Shown here: positions 17,823 through 27,547 of the stretch, in pieces
How the letters are laid out: each line of letters begins with the position of its first letter
Position numbering within the stretch: position 1 is the first letter of the stretch
Source of the DNA: Acidobacteriota bacterium
GTDB lineage: Bacteria > Acidobacteriota > Terriglobia > Bryobacterales > Bryobacteraceae
DNA length: 64,000 nt
Direction: 5' to 3'
Assembly (NCBI GenBank): GCA_025354885.1
Contig: JANXLY010000058.1
Location: 1 to 64,000, forward strand
The notes under the pieces: generated by a model
Told to the model about the DNA's origin: nothing
What the model saw: only the letters and a program-made list of their open reading frames with translations
Databases searched by the model: none
Made by a program: the position numbers and the translations under genes

Positions 17823-18575
17823 ATGCCCCCTATTGAATCAGCAGCCGCATTGTTCGCTACGGAATTGGCTCGGGCCGGGACTGCTGTTGGCGTGTTGCAT
17901 TTGCCCGGATTCCGGCAGTTGCCAACTTCGGCGAGGGCTTTTCTTGCTCTGTGTATTGCCTTCGCCTGTTTCTCGGCCAAATGGGCAACAGCCGGTTCGA
18001 CGGAGCTTGCCGTGGGAGAGTTTTGGTTGGTCTGCGGCCGCAATCTGGTTGCGGGACTGGTGGTGGCCCTTTGCTGGAATGTTGTGCTCGAGGCTTGCGC
18101 GCTCGCAATACAGCTTGCGAGTATCCAGTCTGGTCTGAGCTATGCCTCGATCATCGATCCGACCAACGATACGGAAAGCGGATCACTGCTGAGTATTACG
18201 CAGTTCTGTGTGCTCCTGACTTTTCTCGCAGCGGGCGTGCATCTCGAATTTCTTGGGTTACTGCTTGAATCGGATTCACTTTGGGTGAGGTTGAGTGGGA
18301 CAGGTGTGATCGTAGGCGTGCTCAAAGCAATACTGGGGTTCAGTTTCAGAACTGGAATACGCCTGGCCGCCCCATTCATTGCCAGCATGTTGCTGCTCGA
18401 TTTTGCCTCTGCGCTGGGAGCCCGCTTCGCCGATCGATTCCAGCTCAGCATGCTGCTATTCCCGCTAAAGTGGGCGGCGACCCTCGCGATCCTTCTGGCG
18501 TCTACCGTGACCCTGCATTATCTCGAGGCAGGGTTGGCGAAGCAGGCAATTGGCCTGTTGGGGGGGGCGCGTTAA
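17823..18575 (+). CDS. fliR: flagellar export protein FliR
   Basis: Hydrophobic protein, LPTSARAFLALCIAF, SYASIIDPTNDTESGSLLSITQFCVLLTFLAAGVH; between fliQ and flhB. Confidence 0.92.
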   Translation: MPPIESAAALFATELARAGTAVGVLHLPGFRQLPTSARAFLALCIAFACFSAKWATAGSTELAVGEFWLVCGRNLVAGLVVALCWNVVLEACALAIQLASIQSGLSYASIIDPTNDTESGSLLSITQFCVLLTFLAAGVHLEFLGLLLESDSLWVRLSGTGVIVGVLKAILGFSFRTGIRLAAPFIASMLLLDFASALGARFADRFQLSMLLFPLKWAATLAILLASTVTLHYLEAGLAKQAIGLLGGAR

Positions 18576-18578
18576 GTT

Positions 18579-19643
18579 ATGCCGCAGAACGGGGAGAAGA
18601 CTGAAGACGCTAGTCAACGAAAACTAGAGAAGGCGCGTGAAGACGGCAAGATTGTTTCCAGCCGCTACCTCGTAATTGCTGTGCAGTTCATTGCTGGCTT
18701 TCTTTACTTCAGCGGCGTTAATGAGCACGTGGGGCCTGGGTTGCGGCATTGGAAGACCTGGCTCGGCTCTTCGTTTGATGCAGCACTTCAAGGCGATCAG
18801 ATGCTTGTGCCCAGTTTGCACTGGACCAAAGACGCACTACTTTATTTCTTTTGGGCTGGTGCGGTAACTACTGGATCGGTGTTGGCTTCGCAACTGGTTC
18901 TGAGTCAGGGCTATATCAGCTTGAGCCGTGCCAAGCCCGACTTTTCGAAGGTGTTCAGCACTGGACGTCTGGGAAATCAAATGAAGGAAGGGCTGAAGTC
19001 ACTTCGCGCGAGTTTACTGATCCTCGTGTTGGCAGTGATTGCCTTGGCGCTCTATTGGCAGGAGCTTTTGAGCTGGAGCATCTTTCTCGCCCGGCTCTCT
19101 GTCCTTGGTCAGGTCTTTGAGCAATCCAGACAGTTTTTCGGGGCAGGGAAGCTGTGTTGTCTTGTCTTTCTTCTCATGGGCGCGGGCGACCTCATGATGG
19201 CGATGCGAAAGCACGGGTCAGAACTCAAGATGTCCAAGCAGGATTTGAAGGAAGAGTTCAAAGAGGGAAACGGCAATCCGGAAGTGAAGGCCAAGATCCG
19301 CCGGTTGATGAAGGAATTCGCAGGCAAGCGGATGATGTCGCAGGTGCCGAACGCGACCGTTGTGATCACGAATCCCACGCATTATGCCATTGCAATCCAG
19401 TACAACTCCGAAGAGATGAGCGTGCCGGTCGTGCTTGCGAAAGGCATGGACCACGTTGCGCTGCGTATTCGAAAAATCGCGATGGATCGCGAGATTCCGA
19501 TTATCGAAAACCCGCCTCTAGCACAGGCGCTTTATAAGTCGGTTGAAGTTGGCCAGGAGGTTCCGATGCACCTCTATCGCGCTGTTGCTGAAGTGTTGGC
19601 CTATGTTTACCGCGTGCTCGGACGCAATGCTGCCCGTTATTAG
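18579..19643 (+). CDS. flhB: flagellar export protein FlhB
   Basis: EKTEDASQRKLEKAREDGKIVSS; ATVVITNPTHYAIAIQY with the NPTH autocleavage motif. Confidence 0.97.
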   Translation: MPQNGEKTEDASQRKLEKAREDGKIVSSRYLVIAVQFIAGFLYFSGVNEHVGPGLRHWKTWLGSSFDAALQGDQMLVPSLHWTKDALLYFFWAGAVTTGSVLASQLVLSQGYISLSRAKPDFSKVFSTGRLGNQMKEGLKSLRASLLILVLAVIALALYWQELLSWSIFLARLSVLGQVFEQSRQFFGAGKLCCLVFLLMGAGDLMMAMRKHGSELKMSKQDLKEEFKEGNGNPEVKAKIRRLMKEFAGKRMMSQVPNATVVITNPTHYAIAIQYNSEEMSVPVVLAKGMDHVALRIRKIAMDREIPIIENPPLAQALYKSVEVGQEVPMHLYRAVAEVLAYVYRVLGRNAARY

Positions 19644-19648
19644 ACCCC

Positions 19649-21796
19649 ATGAACCCTTCACTTCCACTTTCTCAGAAACCAATCGCAGCGCTGCGGACGA
19701 GCGGTGCTCCAGAGCAGGCGAGACCCATCTTCAGCTGGCAAATGTTGCGCAAGGCGGAAGTTGGAGTGCCCCTGGCGGTAATGGGCATTCTGATGGCGAT
19801 GATACTGCCCTTGCCCGCAATGCTTCTGGACCTGCTCATCTCGGCCAATATTGCCGTCAGCGTTCTCGTCTTGCTCGTGTCCATGTACATCCTGAAGCCG
19901 GTTCAATTTTCCATTTTCCCGTCAGCGCTCCTGTTGCTGACACTTTTCCGGCTGGCCCTGAATATTTCGTCCTCTCGGCTGATCCTGATGTATGGAAATC
20001 TTGGCACCTCTGCTGCCGGCGATGTGATCGAATCCTTCGGCCAGTTTGTGGTTGGCGGGAGTTTTATTATCGGCCTGGTCATGTTTCTCATCCTGATCGG
20101 CATCCAGTATGTCGTTATCAATCACGGCGCAGTTCGTATTTCGGAAGTGACGGCCAGGTTTACGCTCGATGCATTGCCGGGCAAGCAGATGTCGATTGAT
20201 GCTGACCTGAACGCAGGATTGATCGATGAGGCCGAAGCCAAGGACCGACGTAAAAAACTTGCGCAGGAGACGGAGTTTTATGGAGCGATGGATGGTGCGA
20301 GCAGGTTCACGCAACGAGATGCTGTCGCCAGCATTTTGATCCTTCTCATCAACGTTTGTGCAGGGTTCCTGATTGGTGTCCTGCAATACGGAATGGATCT
20401 TGGCAAAGCTTTCGAGACCTATACAATTCTCACGATCGGCGATGGCTTGGTGACGGTGATTCCGGCACTGATGATCTCGCTTGCTGGTGGACTGATCGTG
20501 ACACGGGCCTCGAGCGAAGGACAGCTCGATTCAGAGATTCGCCGTCAGTTGTTTGTCAATCCAGAGCCAGTTGCATTGGCTGGACTTGTGCTCGTGCTAC
20601 TGGCGCTTGTCCCTGGTTTGCCCAAGATTCCATTCCTTGGACTGGGGGCAGCAGCTCTTTATGGAGCAAAGCGGCTGGTTGAAAAGAAACATTTCAGCGA
20701 CATGGCGAAACCGGAGCCCGTTGTCGCACCGAGCGCGAAAGACAATATCGATTCGATGTTGCGCGTGGATACGGTTGCCGTTGAAGTAGGTCTTGGGCTG
20801 GTGCGCCTGGTGGAGGGTGGAGGTCAGAGTACACTTCTGCAGCGGATCTCTGGTGTACGTCGACAGATGGCCTCTGATCTGGGTTTCGTACTTCCTGCGG
20901 TTCGAGTTACAGATAATCTCTCACTGCGGGCGACCGAGTATCGAATTCTCATCAAAGGCAATGAGATGGCGCGTTTTGAGATGATGCGTGGCTACGAGTT
21001 GGCATTGCTTTCTGTAGACCCGAAAGAACGCCACAATTCTCAATTGGCGGCGAGGCTGACGGCCCAGGGCGCGATCCCGGCCAAAGAGCCAGCCTTCCAG
21101 CTGGATGCCCTATGGGTGCCGACAGCTTTGGTTGAGACTGCCCGTATGGAGGGCTGTACGATCGTCGACGCAGCCAGCATTGTTGGTACACATTTTGCAG
21201 AAACGATGAAGCGGAGCACCGCCGAAATTTTCACCAGGCAGGACGCGAAACGCTACGTGGATCGAGTTGCCGAGGAGACGCCAAAGCTGGTGGAGGATTT
21301 GGTCCCTAAATTGCTTCCATTGAGTACTGTGCAGAAGATATTGCAGAATTTGCTACGAGAACGCGTTTCAATCCGGGATGGCGTTTCCATTCTGGAAGCA
21401 ATGAGCGAAGGCGGGGCGATGACGCGGAACCCGACGCTGATTACAGAATTCGTTCGACAGTCGATTCGACGCACTATTACAAGGCAACATTTGAGTGCAG
21501 CAAACGATCTGAACGCCTGGCTCCTGAATCCGGAGCTGGAGCAGGAGCTTGAGGCTTCTGTCGAGCACGGTGAGTTCAACAGCCACCTGACTGCGGGCCC
21601 GGCAAAAGTGCGCGATCTGCTTTCGCGGTGCAAACAGGTTTTTGAGAATCCGCTTGCCTCGGGTGTGATTCTGGCTGGTTCCAATGCCCGCTTCTTCATA
21701 CGCCAATTGACTGAGGCTTCGTTTCCCAATCTGAGCGTGGTTTCCCATTCCGAAATCGCCTCGGGGATTCAAGTCAACTCGCTGGGACAGATTTAG
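19649..21796 (+). CDS. flhA: flagellar export protein FlhA
   Basis: LPLPAMLLDLLISANIAVSVLVLL; ARFTLDALPGKQMSIDADLNAGLIDE; GDGLVTVIPALMISLAGGLIVTRAS. Confidence 0.97.
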   Translation: MNPSLPLSQKPIAALRTSGAPEQARPIFSWQMLRKAEVGVPLAVMGILMAMILPLPAMLLDLLISANIAVSVLVLLVSMYILKPVQFSIFPSALLLLTLFRLALNISSSRLILMYGNLGTSAAGDVIESFGQFVVGGSFIIGLVMFLILIGIQYVVINHGAVRISEVTARFTLDALPGKQMSIDADLNAGLIDEAEAKDRRKKLAQETEFYGAMDGASRFTQRDAVASILILLINVCAGFLIGVLQYGMDLGKAFETYTILTIGDGLVTVIPALMISLAGGLIVTRASSEGQLDSEIRRQLFVNPEPVALAGLVLVLLALVPGLPKIPFLGLGAAALYGAKRLVEKKHFSDMAKPEPVVAPSAKDNIDSMLRVDTVAVEVGLGLVRLVEGGGQSTLLQRISGVRRQMASDLGFVLPAVRVTDNLSLRATEYRILIKGNEMARFEMMRGYELALLSVDPKERHNSQLAARLTAQGAIPAKEPAFQLDALWVPTALVETARMEGCTIVDAASIVGTHFAETMKRSTAEIFTRQDAKRYVDRVAEETPKLVEDLVPKLLPLSTVQKILQNLLRERVSIRDGVSILEAMSEGGAMTRNPTLITEFVRQSIRRTITRQHLSAANDLNAWLLNPELEQELEASVEHGEFNSHLTAGPAKVRDLLSRCKQVFENPLASGVILAGSNARFFIRQLTEASFPNLSVVSHSEIASGIQVNSLGQI

Positions 21797-21814
21797 TAAC
21801 AGGGACTTCATCCT

Positions 21815-22783
21815 ATGAAAATCAAATCATTTTATGCCGACTCGATGGATTTGGCAATGCAGAGCGCGAGCAAAGAACTGGGCGATGAGGCCCTGATCTT
21901 AAATTCTCGCGAGGCCCCGCTCGAATTCCGTCACTTCGGCAAATATGAAGTTGTCTGTGCCTGCGCTCATGTCGCCCTCACAGACCGCAAGCCGGAGCCA
22001 GTTTCACGAAAGACCCCGCCGGTGACGGCCGAAGCGGGGACGACTTCCTCCAGGAAAGCGCGAGTCGTTGTTCTGGTAGGGCCGAGCGGAGCTGGAAAAA
22101 GCACTGCCTGTGCAAAGATTGCGATCCACTCGAAATTCACTAAAGGTCGTCCCACCGCAGTACTGAGTTGGGATAGCGGCAGAGTTGGCGGTTCAGACTC
22201 CGTTCGGTCCTATTGCGAGATTGCCGGAATTCCATTTCGGGAAGTCGAGACTCGTGATTCTTTTGACAAAGCGCTGGTTGAATGGAAAGACATCGATCTG
22301 ATTCTTGTAGATACTCCTCCAATGGAGGGCAGCGAGTTTTTGATCGAAGAACTCGCCGGTGCGATCACCGGTACCCAAGATATCGAGACGCACCTGGTTT
22401 TGTCGGGAACGTTTTCCCCTGCCTATCTCGATTTCGCTTATTCGAGCTATGCGCCCTTCCGCGCTACGAAGCTATTGCCTACGCATCTCGATGAGGCCCA
22501 GATGGATCTTGCCGCTCCAGGAATGGAGCGGGTAGGAGCGCTCAGCATTCAATGGTGCGGGACTGGCCGCGGTGTTCCAGAGGACTTGCAGGATGCAAGT
22601 GACGTGCTTGAGCAGGTCGCAGCGCTCACGCCACGGCAGGAAGTGATTCAAGCCCCTCCAGCTCAAGTTCCAGCAATTCCTTCGGCGAAAAGCGCGATTG
22701 AATCGATACTCAGGAAACTCCGGCGAGAAGACCTGGATCCGAACGCGCAAATTGTCCGCGCACCCAGGACCAGCGCGGCCTGA
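21815..22783 (+). CDS. flhF: flagellar SRP-like GTPase FlhF
   Basis: MKIKSFYADSMDLAMQSASKELGDEALILNSR; VLVGPSGAGKSTACAKIA; LILVDTPP. Confidence 0.93.
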   Translation: MKIKSFYADSMDLAMQSASKELGDEALILNSREAPLEFRHFGKYEVVCACAHVALTDRKPEPVSRKTPPVTAEAGTTSSRKARVVVLVGPSGAGKSTACAKIAIHSKFTKGRPTAVLSWDSGRVGGSDSVRSYCEIAGIPFREVETRDSFDKALVEWKDIDLILVDTPPMEGSEFLIEELAGAITGTQDIETHLVLSGTFSPAYLDFAYSSYAPFRATKLLPTHLDEAQMDLAAPGMERVGALSIQWCGTGRGVPEDLQDASDVLEQVAALTPRQEVIQAPPAQVPAIPSAKSAIESILRKLRREDLDPNAQIVRAPRTSAA

Positions 22784-22814
22784 CGGTCCCGCGAAGAGAA
22801 CAGGCGAGCAAGCC

Positions 22815-23606
22815 ATGAGACGCGATACAGAGTCCTCAATCGGAGCCGAATTAGAAATGTATTATTCCCCAACACAGACCTCAAACGCAGCTGAGGATCG
22901 AGAGCAAATGATTCTCGAGCACCTTCCGCAGGTTCGTTTGATCGCACGCCGCATTCATGAGCGTCTGCCGGAAAGCGTCAGCCTGGAAGACCTGGTCTCG
23001 ACCGGGATTCTTGGGCTGATTCATGCAATTGATCGCTTTGACCCCAGCCTGAATGTAAAGCTCAAGACTTACGCGGAGTACAAAATTCGGGGTGCAATCC
23101 TCGATAGTCTTCGCGGGCTTGACTGGGCACCCCGCCAGCAAAGAAAGAAAGCGAAACAGATTGAAGCGGCCATCTGCTCCGCAGAGCAACGACTTAAGCG
23201 GGCACCACGCGAGGAGGAGATTGCTCTTGAGTTGAAACTTACGATTCAGGAGTATCACGAGTGGCTCGTTGAAGTTCGAGGTGTCAATCTCGGAAGTCTT
23301 GAGTCCGGCGGAAGTGATGAAGCGAATCGAGATCTACTTCGCTTTATTGCGGATAAAGAGGAAAACTGGCCCTCCAACCTGGTGGAACGTTCGGAACTGG
23401 AACGCCTATTGGCCGAGGCGATCCAGCGCATGCCACAAATCGAGCGTACCGTGCTGAGCCTCTACTACCAAAAGGAACTCACGCTGCGTGAGATTTCGAA
23501 AGTTGTTAACCTCCACGAATCGCGGATTTCTCAACTCAAGAGTCAAGCGGTGCTTCGCCTGCGAACTTATCTCGAAAAACGCTGGCCCGTTGTGAAGGGG
23601 AGCTGA
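22815..23606 (+). CDS. fliA: flagellar sigma factor sigma28 (FliA/WhiG type)
   Basis: LPQVRLIARRIHERLPESVSLEDLVSTGILGLIHAIDRFDPSLNVKLKTYAEYKIRGAILDSLRGLDWAPR; start MRRDTESS. Confidence 0.95.
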   Translation: MRRDTESSIGAELEMYYSPTQTSNAAEDREQMILEHLPQVRLIARRIHERLPESVSLEDLVSTGILGLIHAIDRFDPSLNVKLKTYAEYKIRGAILDSLRGLDWAPRQQRKKAKQIEAAICSAEQRLKRAPREEEIALELKLTIQEYHEWLVEVRGVNLGSLESGGSDEANRDLLRFIADKEENWPSNLVERSELERLLAEAIQRMPQIERTVLSLYYQKELTLREISKVVNLHESRISQLKSQAVLRLRTYLEKRWPVVKGS

Positions 23607-23629
23607 AGCTTGCCGGGGTTGAAGGCGCA

Positions 23630-24466
23630 ATGAAAGCTACAATTTCAAAAGACGAAGTTCTTGCCAAGCTCAAAGAGAGCTTGTCGACACGTCTCGGTCA
23701 GGCTCTCGAAGGAATGACAGGGAACACGCAAGGCTGTTCCCTTGTACCGAACTTCATTTCATTTCCAGAAGCTGAGACCGCAGAAAATTATCTTGGCTGG
23801 ACCGCCGACTACTCGGGTGGCGAGAAGGTGCAACTTCGGATTTTTGCAAGCCCAGAAAATTGGCGCTTGATCGGAAAGACTGTTCTTGAAGCGGCCGGTC
23901 TTGACACCTTCGATGATCCATCCCTCGAAAGCACGTACCTGGAGACAATTGCTCAGGCAGCTTCCTCCTGGTCCAATGACCTTTCTGGACTGGCGGGAGC
24001 TAAGTGGGAAGTCTCGACGACAAGGCCTACTGGTGAGGCTGAAAGCAATGCGACGACCTGGGCGTATCATCTTCCGATGAGTGAGGGCGAAGCGCAGGTC
24101 ATCATTCAAATCTCCGAAGAACTGCTGAGCGAGCTATTGATGCAGCCGCCGACTCCCGAACCGATTTTGCAAAATGCAGCAGTGGAACAAGAGATCAGCG
24201 CAAATCCGACACAGTTCGATTTGCTGCTCGATGTGGAATTGCCAGTCAGCGTAAGCTTTGGCCGAGCCTTGGTCGCATTAAAAGAAATTTTGAAATTGAG
24301 CTCTGGTTCGATCGTGGAATTGAATCGAGCCGTGACAGAACCCGTTGAGGTAATTGTCAACAATTGTGTGATTGCGCGCGGAGAAGTAGTTGTAGTTGAA
24401 GGAAACTATGGCGTGCGAATTCAACAAATTGTCAGTCGGCAGGACCGGCTTCGAACCGTGAACTAG
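23630..24466 (+). CDS. FliN/FliY-type switch protein (long N-terminal domain plus C-terminal SpoA)
   Basis: C-terminal FDLLLDVELPVSVSFGRALVALKEILKLSSGSIVELNRAVTEPVEVIVNNCVIARGEVVVVEGNYGVRI. Confidence 0.88.
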   Translation: MKATISKDEVLAKLKESLSTRLGQALEGMTGNTQGCSLVPNFISFPEAETAENYLGWTADYSGGEKVQLRIFASPENWRLIGKTVLEAAGLDTFDDPSLESTYLETIAQAASSWSNDLSGLAGAKWEVSTTRPTGEAESNATTWAYHLPMSEGEAQVIIQISEELLSELLMQPPTPEPILQNAAVEQEISANPTQFDLLLDVELPVSVSFGRALVALKEILKLSSGSIVELNRAVTEPVEVIVNNCVIARGEVVVVEGNYGVRIQQIVSRQDRLRTVN

Positions 24467-24476
24467 GAGACCCCTC

Positions 24477-24887
24477 ATGATTGAAAATCAGATCGCAACG
24501 ATTTTTCTCGCCCTTGGACTACTCGCGTCACTTTATCTGACATTGCAGATCAAGATGGATGTGCGGCGCAGCGAACGCAACTGGCAAAAGGAGATGGAAC
24601 AAGTCCGATTTCAGCTCAACGACCAGCGCAGTAGCTGGATCCAGGCAATTCGACGTGAAGCGCCTGTGCTCGAGCCGAAGGTTCCTCTTCGCGCCGAAGT
24701 CGCATTCCCCCTGCGCGCATCGGCACAGCCAATGGTCAGTTCTCTTTGGGGCGACGCGACGAAATCGAAAGCAATCGAGATGGTAAAGCGGGGGGAGTCT
24801 ACTGCAAACATTTCTGCGGCCCTCTCGCTTCCCAAACCCCAGGTAGAGTTTTTGATGAAGCTCGAAAAGGCCGCTACAAAGAGTTAG
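24477..24887 (+). CDS. membrane-anchored HTH-like protein, flagellar-associated (DUF2802-like)
   Basis: N-terminal TM, C-terminal AIEMVKRGESTANISAALSLPKPQVEFLMKLEK; last gene of the flagellar run. Confidence 0.55.
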   Translation: MIENQIATIFLALGLLASLYLTLQIKMDVRRSERNWQKEMEQVRFQLNDQRSSWIQAIRREAPVLEPKVPLRAEVAFPLRASAQPMVSSLWGDATKSKAIEMVKRGESTANISAALSLPKPQVEFLMKLEKAATKS

Positions 24888-24908
24888 ACTCGGGCAACCA
24901 TGAAGCGT

Positions 24909-25856
24909 CTAATCCTGGAATTTGTTCTGGATGCTGCGCGAACGAGGTGCCACCGCTGCTGGAGGCTCATCCTCAAAGGTGACCTTCATAGCGATCTCCT
25001 TCTTGTCTCGAACCAGGCTCAGATTTACGGTTTTCCCTGAAGAACGCGCGTTCCGAACCGCGCTGGTAACTTCGCGTGGCGATCCTACATTTGTGTCTTC
25101 CACTTTGACAATTACATCTCCGGCCTTGATTCCAGCCTTTTCGGCAGGAGTGTCTTTCCCCACGGAGCGGACCAACACTCCCTGTTTTACTCCAAAGAAA
25201 TCGGCCAACTGATTGTCCAGGGATTCAGCTTCAACGCCCAAGGTTGAGCTTTTCCAGTACATTACCGCTCTGGGGCTGTCGAGCGAACCCATCATGCCAC
25301 GAATGTCGATCTGCGGCATTGGCGCTATGCGAACGGTCCGCGACATTCTTGATTGTCCACTTTCGGGCTTGGCCGTGAGCGTCACCAGGTTGCCCGCGCG
25401 CGTGACGCCGATCTTGACTTCGCGTCCAGCGGGGGTCTCACGCACCATGCGGATGAATTGCTCCATGCTCTCCACACGAGTACCGGCATATTCGAGCACG
25501 ACGTCGCCGGTTTTCAGGCCAGCCTTCGCAGCGGGCGAATCTTCTTCAACGCTTGTGATTTCCGCTCCACGCTCTTCTTTGAGGTTGAGCGCTCGCTTCC
25601 GCTCAGCATCCACATCGCGAACTCCGACGCCAAGATAGCTGCCGTTCGCGGCCATAAGCCGCATGAGACTCTGCATCGGGGGCACTGGGGCGGTCGGAGG
25701 ACTTGGCGCTCCCACAGCTGCTGGAGGTGCTGGCGGCGCGGCCTGTACGAGGTACACGAAGTCTCCCGGTCCGGAAACGACAATTTGAGCAGTCAGCAAG
25801 CTACTAAACATGGACACCAGAAGCATGCTGATCAGCAAAGACAATTTGATTTTCAT
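24909..25856 (-). CDS. exported protein with two PDZ domains, no protease domain
   Basis: Signal peptide; YLGVGVRDVDAERKRALNLKEERGAEITSVEEDSPAAKAGLKTGDVVLEYAG and LADFFGVKQGVLVRSVGKDTPAEKAGIKAGDVIVKV. Confidence 0.85.
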   Translation of the reverse strand: MKIKLSLLISMLLVSMFSSLLTAQIVVSGPGDFVYLVQAAPPAPPAAVGAPSPPTAPVPPMQSLMRLMAANGSYLGVGVRDVDAERKRALNLKEERGAEITSVEEDSPAAKAGLKTGDVVLEYAGTRVESMEQFIRMVRETPAGREVKIGVTRAGNLVTLTAKPESGQSRMSRTVRIAPMPQIDIRGMMGSLDSPRAVMYWKSSTLGVEAESLDNQLADFFGVKQGVLVRSVGKDTPAEKAGIKAGDVIVKVEDTNVGSPREVTSAVRNARSSGKTVNLSLVRDKKEIAMKVTFEDEPPAAVAPRSRSIQNKFQD

Positions 25857-25948
25857 ACCCTTATCGACGGTCCTTTATCGTATTCGTCTCACCTGGCGCA
25901 GTCCATCCAATAGATTCGCCTGTGCTCAAACGGCAAATCGCAGCGAGG

Positions 25949-26842
25949 CTAAAACACACCCGGTGACGCCCGCATCTGACTCAGCACGCGCAAGCACCGC
26001 GAGCGCACATAATCGTTCTCATCACGGCGGATTACTTCTTGCAAGGTGCCAACGATTTCTGCCGGAGGACGATCCACTAAAAGATCAATCGCCTGCACAC
26101 GCAAATTCGGATTGCTGTCTTTGAGCAGCACTCGGGTCAGTGCCTGCCGGACTTCAGAGTCGTTCACATGTGGACGCAGAGCTTCGAGCGCACGCAAGCG
26201 GACACTTGGGCTATCGTCGTGCTCCAGCGTCTGCATGATTGCCTTGCGCACATCATCGCGATTGCAGCGATTGCGCAATAAATCGACACTTTCAAGCCGC
26301 ATCCCCGCATCCGGCGATTGCCTCGTCGCCGCCATCAACGCCTGCTCGATACCCGCTTCACTCAGAGCGCCTTCAATCATCCTCTGGCGCGGCTCCTCTA
26401 GCACAATCTGCACCATGCCATTGCCAGTACCCTGAATCGTCCGGATTGTGGAAGTAGGCAACCCGGCGGCTGAGACCGACTTCCGTTCCTCCACCTGCCT
26501 ACCCGCATAAAAACTCAGTGCCAGCATAGCGAAGCCAATCGCCGGCCTCATCAAGCGAGGCCAAGCTGGCATCCAGTCACGCAATTGACCAAACCAGGTA
26601 GACTTCACCGCAGTCTCGGCCTGCAAGTGGTGTCTAAATGCCTGCCGACATTGTCCGAGCAGGGCTGGTGGAGGCTCAATCTCAACCTGATTCATCAAAC
26701 GCAGAATCGAACGGTGTTCTTCAATCAACGACTGGCAATGGGGACACTGCCCGGCGTGGCCTTCGAACTCTTCCTCTTCGTCGAAGTCCAGCTCCCCGAA
26801 AACATAAAGCTCAACCCGGTCTTTGACGAAATCGCAGTTCAT
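25949..26842 (-). CDS. zinc-finger anti-sigma factor with C-terminal HEAT repeats
   Basis: zf-HC2: DEEEEFEGHAGQCPHC; single TM; repeated LRALEALRPHVNDSEVRQAL / LRVQAIDLLVDRPPAEIVGTLQ units. Confidence 0.85.
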   Translation of the reverse strand: MNCDFVKDRVELYVFGELDFDEEEEFEGHAGQCPHCQSLIEEHRSILRLMNQVEIEPPPALLGQCRQAFRHHLQAETAVKSTWFGQLRDWMPAWPRLMRPAIGFAMLALSFYAGRQVEERKSVSAAGLPTSTIRTIQGTGNGMVQIVLEEPRQRMIEGALSEAGIEQALMAATRQSPDAGMRLESVDLLRNRCNRDDVRKAIMQTLEHDDSPSVRLRALEALRPHVNDSEVRQALTRVLLKDSNPNLRVQAIDLLVDRPPAEIVGTLQEVIRRDENDYVRSRCLRVLSQMRASPGVF

Positions 26843-27408
26843 ACAAAATCCCCGAGTGCTGCCCGCATTTTTTGCGTGGCGCGGAACAGACAATTCTTGG
26901 CGGCTTCTTCGGTGGTACCCAAACCCTCGCCAATGGCCCGCAAACGCATCCCCTGGTAGTGTCGCATTTCAAAAACCATACGTTCCCGAGGCGTAAATCC
27001 CGACAATGTAGACTCGATTTTCTCGCGCAACTCGCGACTCAGCAGTTTGCGTTGCGGATCGAGATCCGCACGATGGTCGGTGGCCATTTCCAGCCGATCT
27101 TTCGGTCCATCACTGGTTTCAACAACCGCTGGCTCTTCCTTGCGAACCTTCTTCTTGCGCAAGGCATCGAGGCAAAGATTCGTCACGATGCGGTAAAGCC
27201 AAGTGTGAAAGCTGCAATCAAAGCGGAACTTCTCCAGATTCTTGTGCACTCGGAGAAAGGCTTCCTGATAGATGTCGTAGGCCTCTTCGCTCGAACGGAG
27301 GAGATTAAAGGCGAGGCGCAAAACCTGCTGGTCATAAGTCATGACCAGGGCTTCAAAGGCGTCCTGGTCACCGGCCTGCGCGGCCCGTATCAATGCGGCT
27401 TCGTCCAT
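26839..27408 (-). CDS. ECF RNA polymerase sigma factor (RpoE type)
   Basis: MDEAALIRAAQAGDQDAFEALVMTYDQQVLRLAFNLLRSSEEAYDIYQEAFLRVHKNLEKF; 4-nt overlap with anti-sigma. Confidence 0.93.
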   Translation of the reverse strand: MDEAALIRAAQAGDQDAFEALVMTYDQQVLRLAFNLLRSSEEAYDIYQEAFLRVHKNLEKFRFDCSFHTWLYRIVTNLCLDALRKKKVRKEEPAVVETSDGPKDRLEMATDHRADLDPQRKLLSRELREKIESTLSGFTPRERMVFEMRHYQGMRLRAIGEGLGTTEEAAKNCLFRATQKMRAALGDFV

Positions 27409-27547
27409 ATTGCGTCGATCTGCGGGCAGCCGTAGCGTTGCCGCAAGCACCGCCTGCCCTGGAATTTGATAGCTCACCACTGCTTTGGACGGGCCAGAGG
27501 AAAAAATGTCACGCGGGCAACAAAAAAATCCTGCTCCCCTCGAAAAA

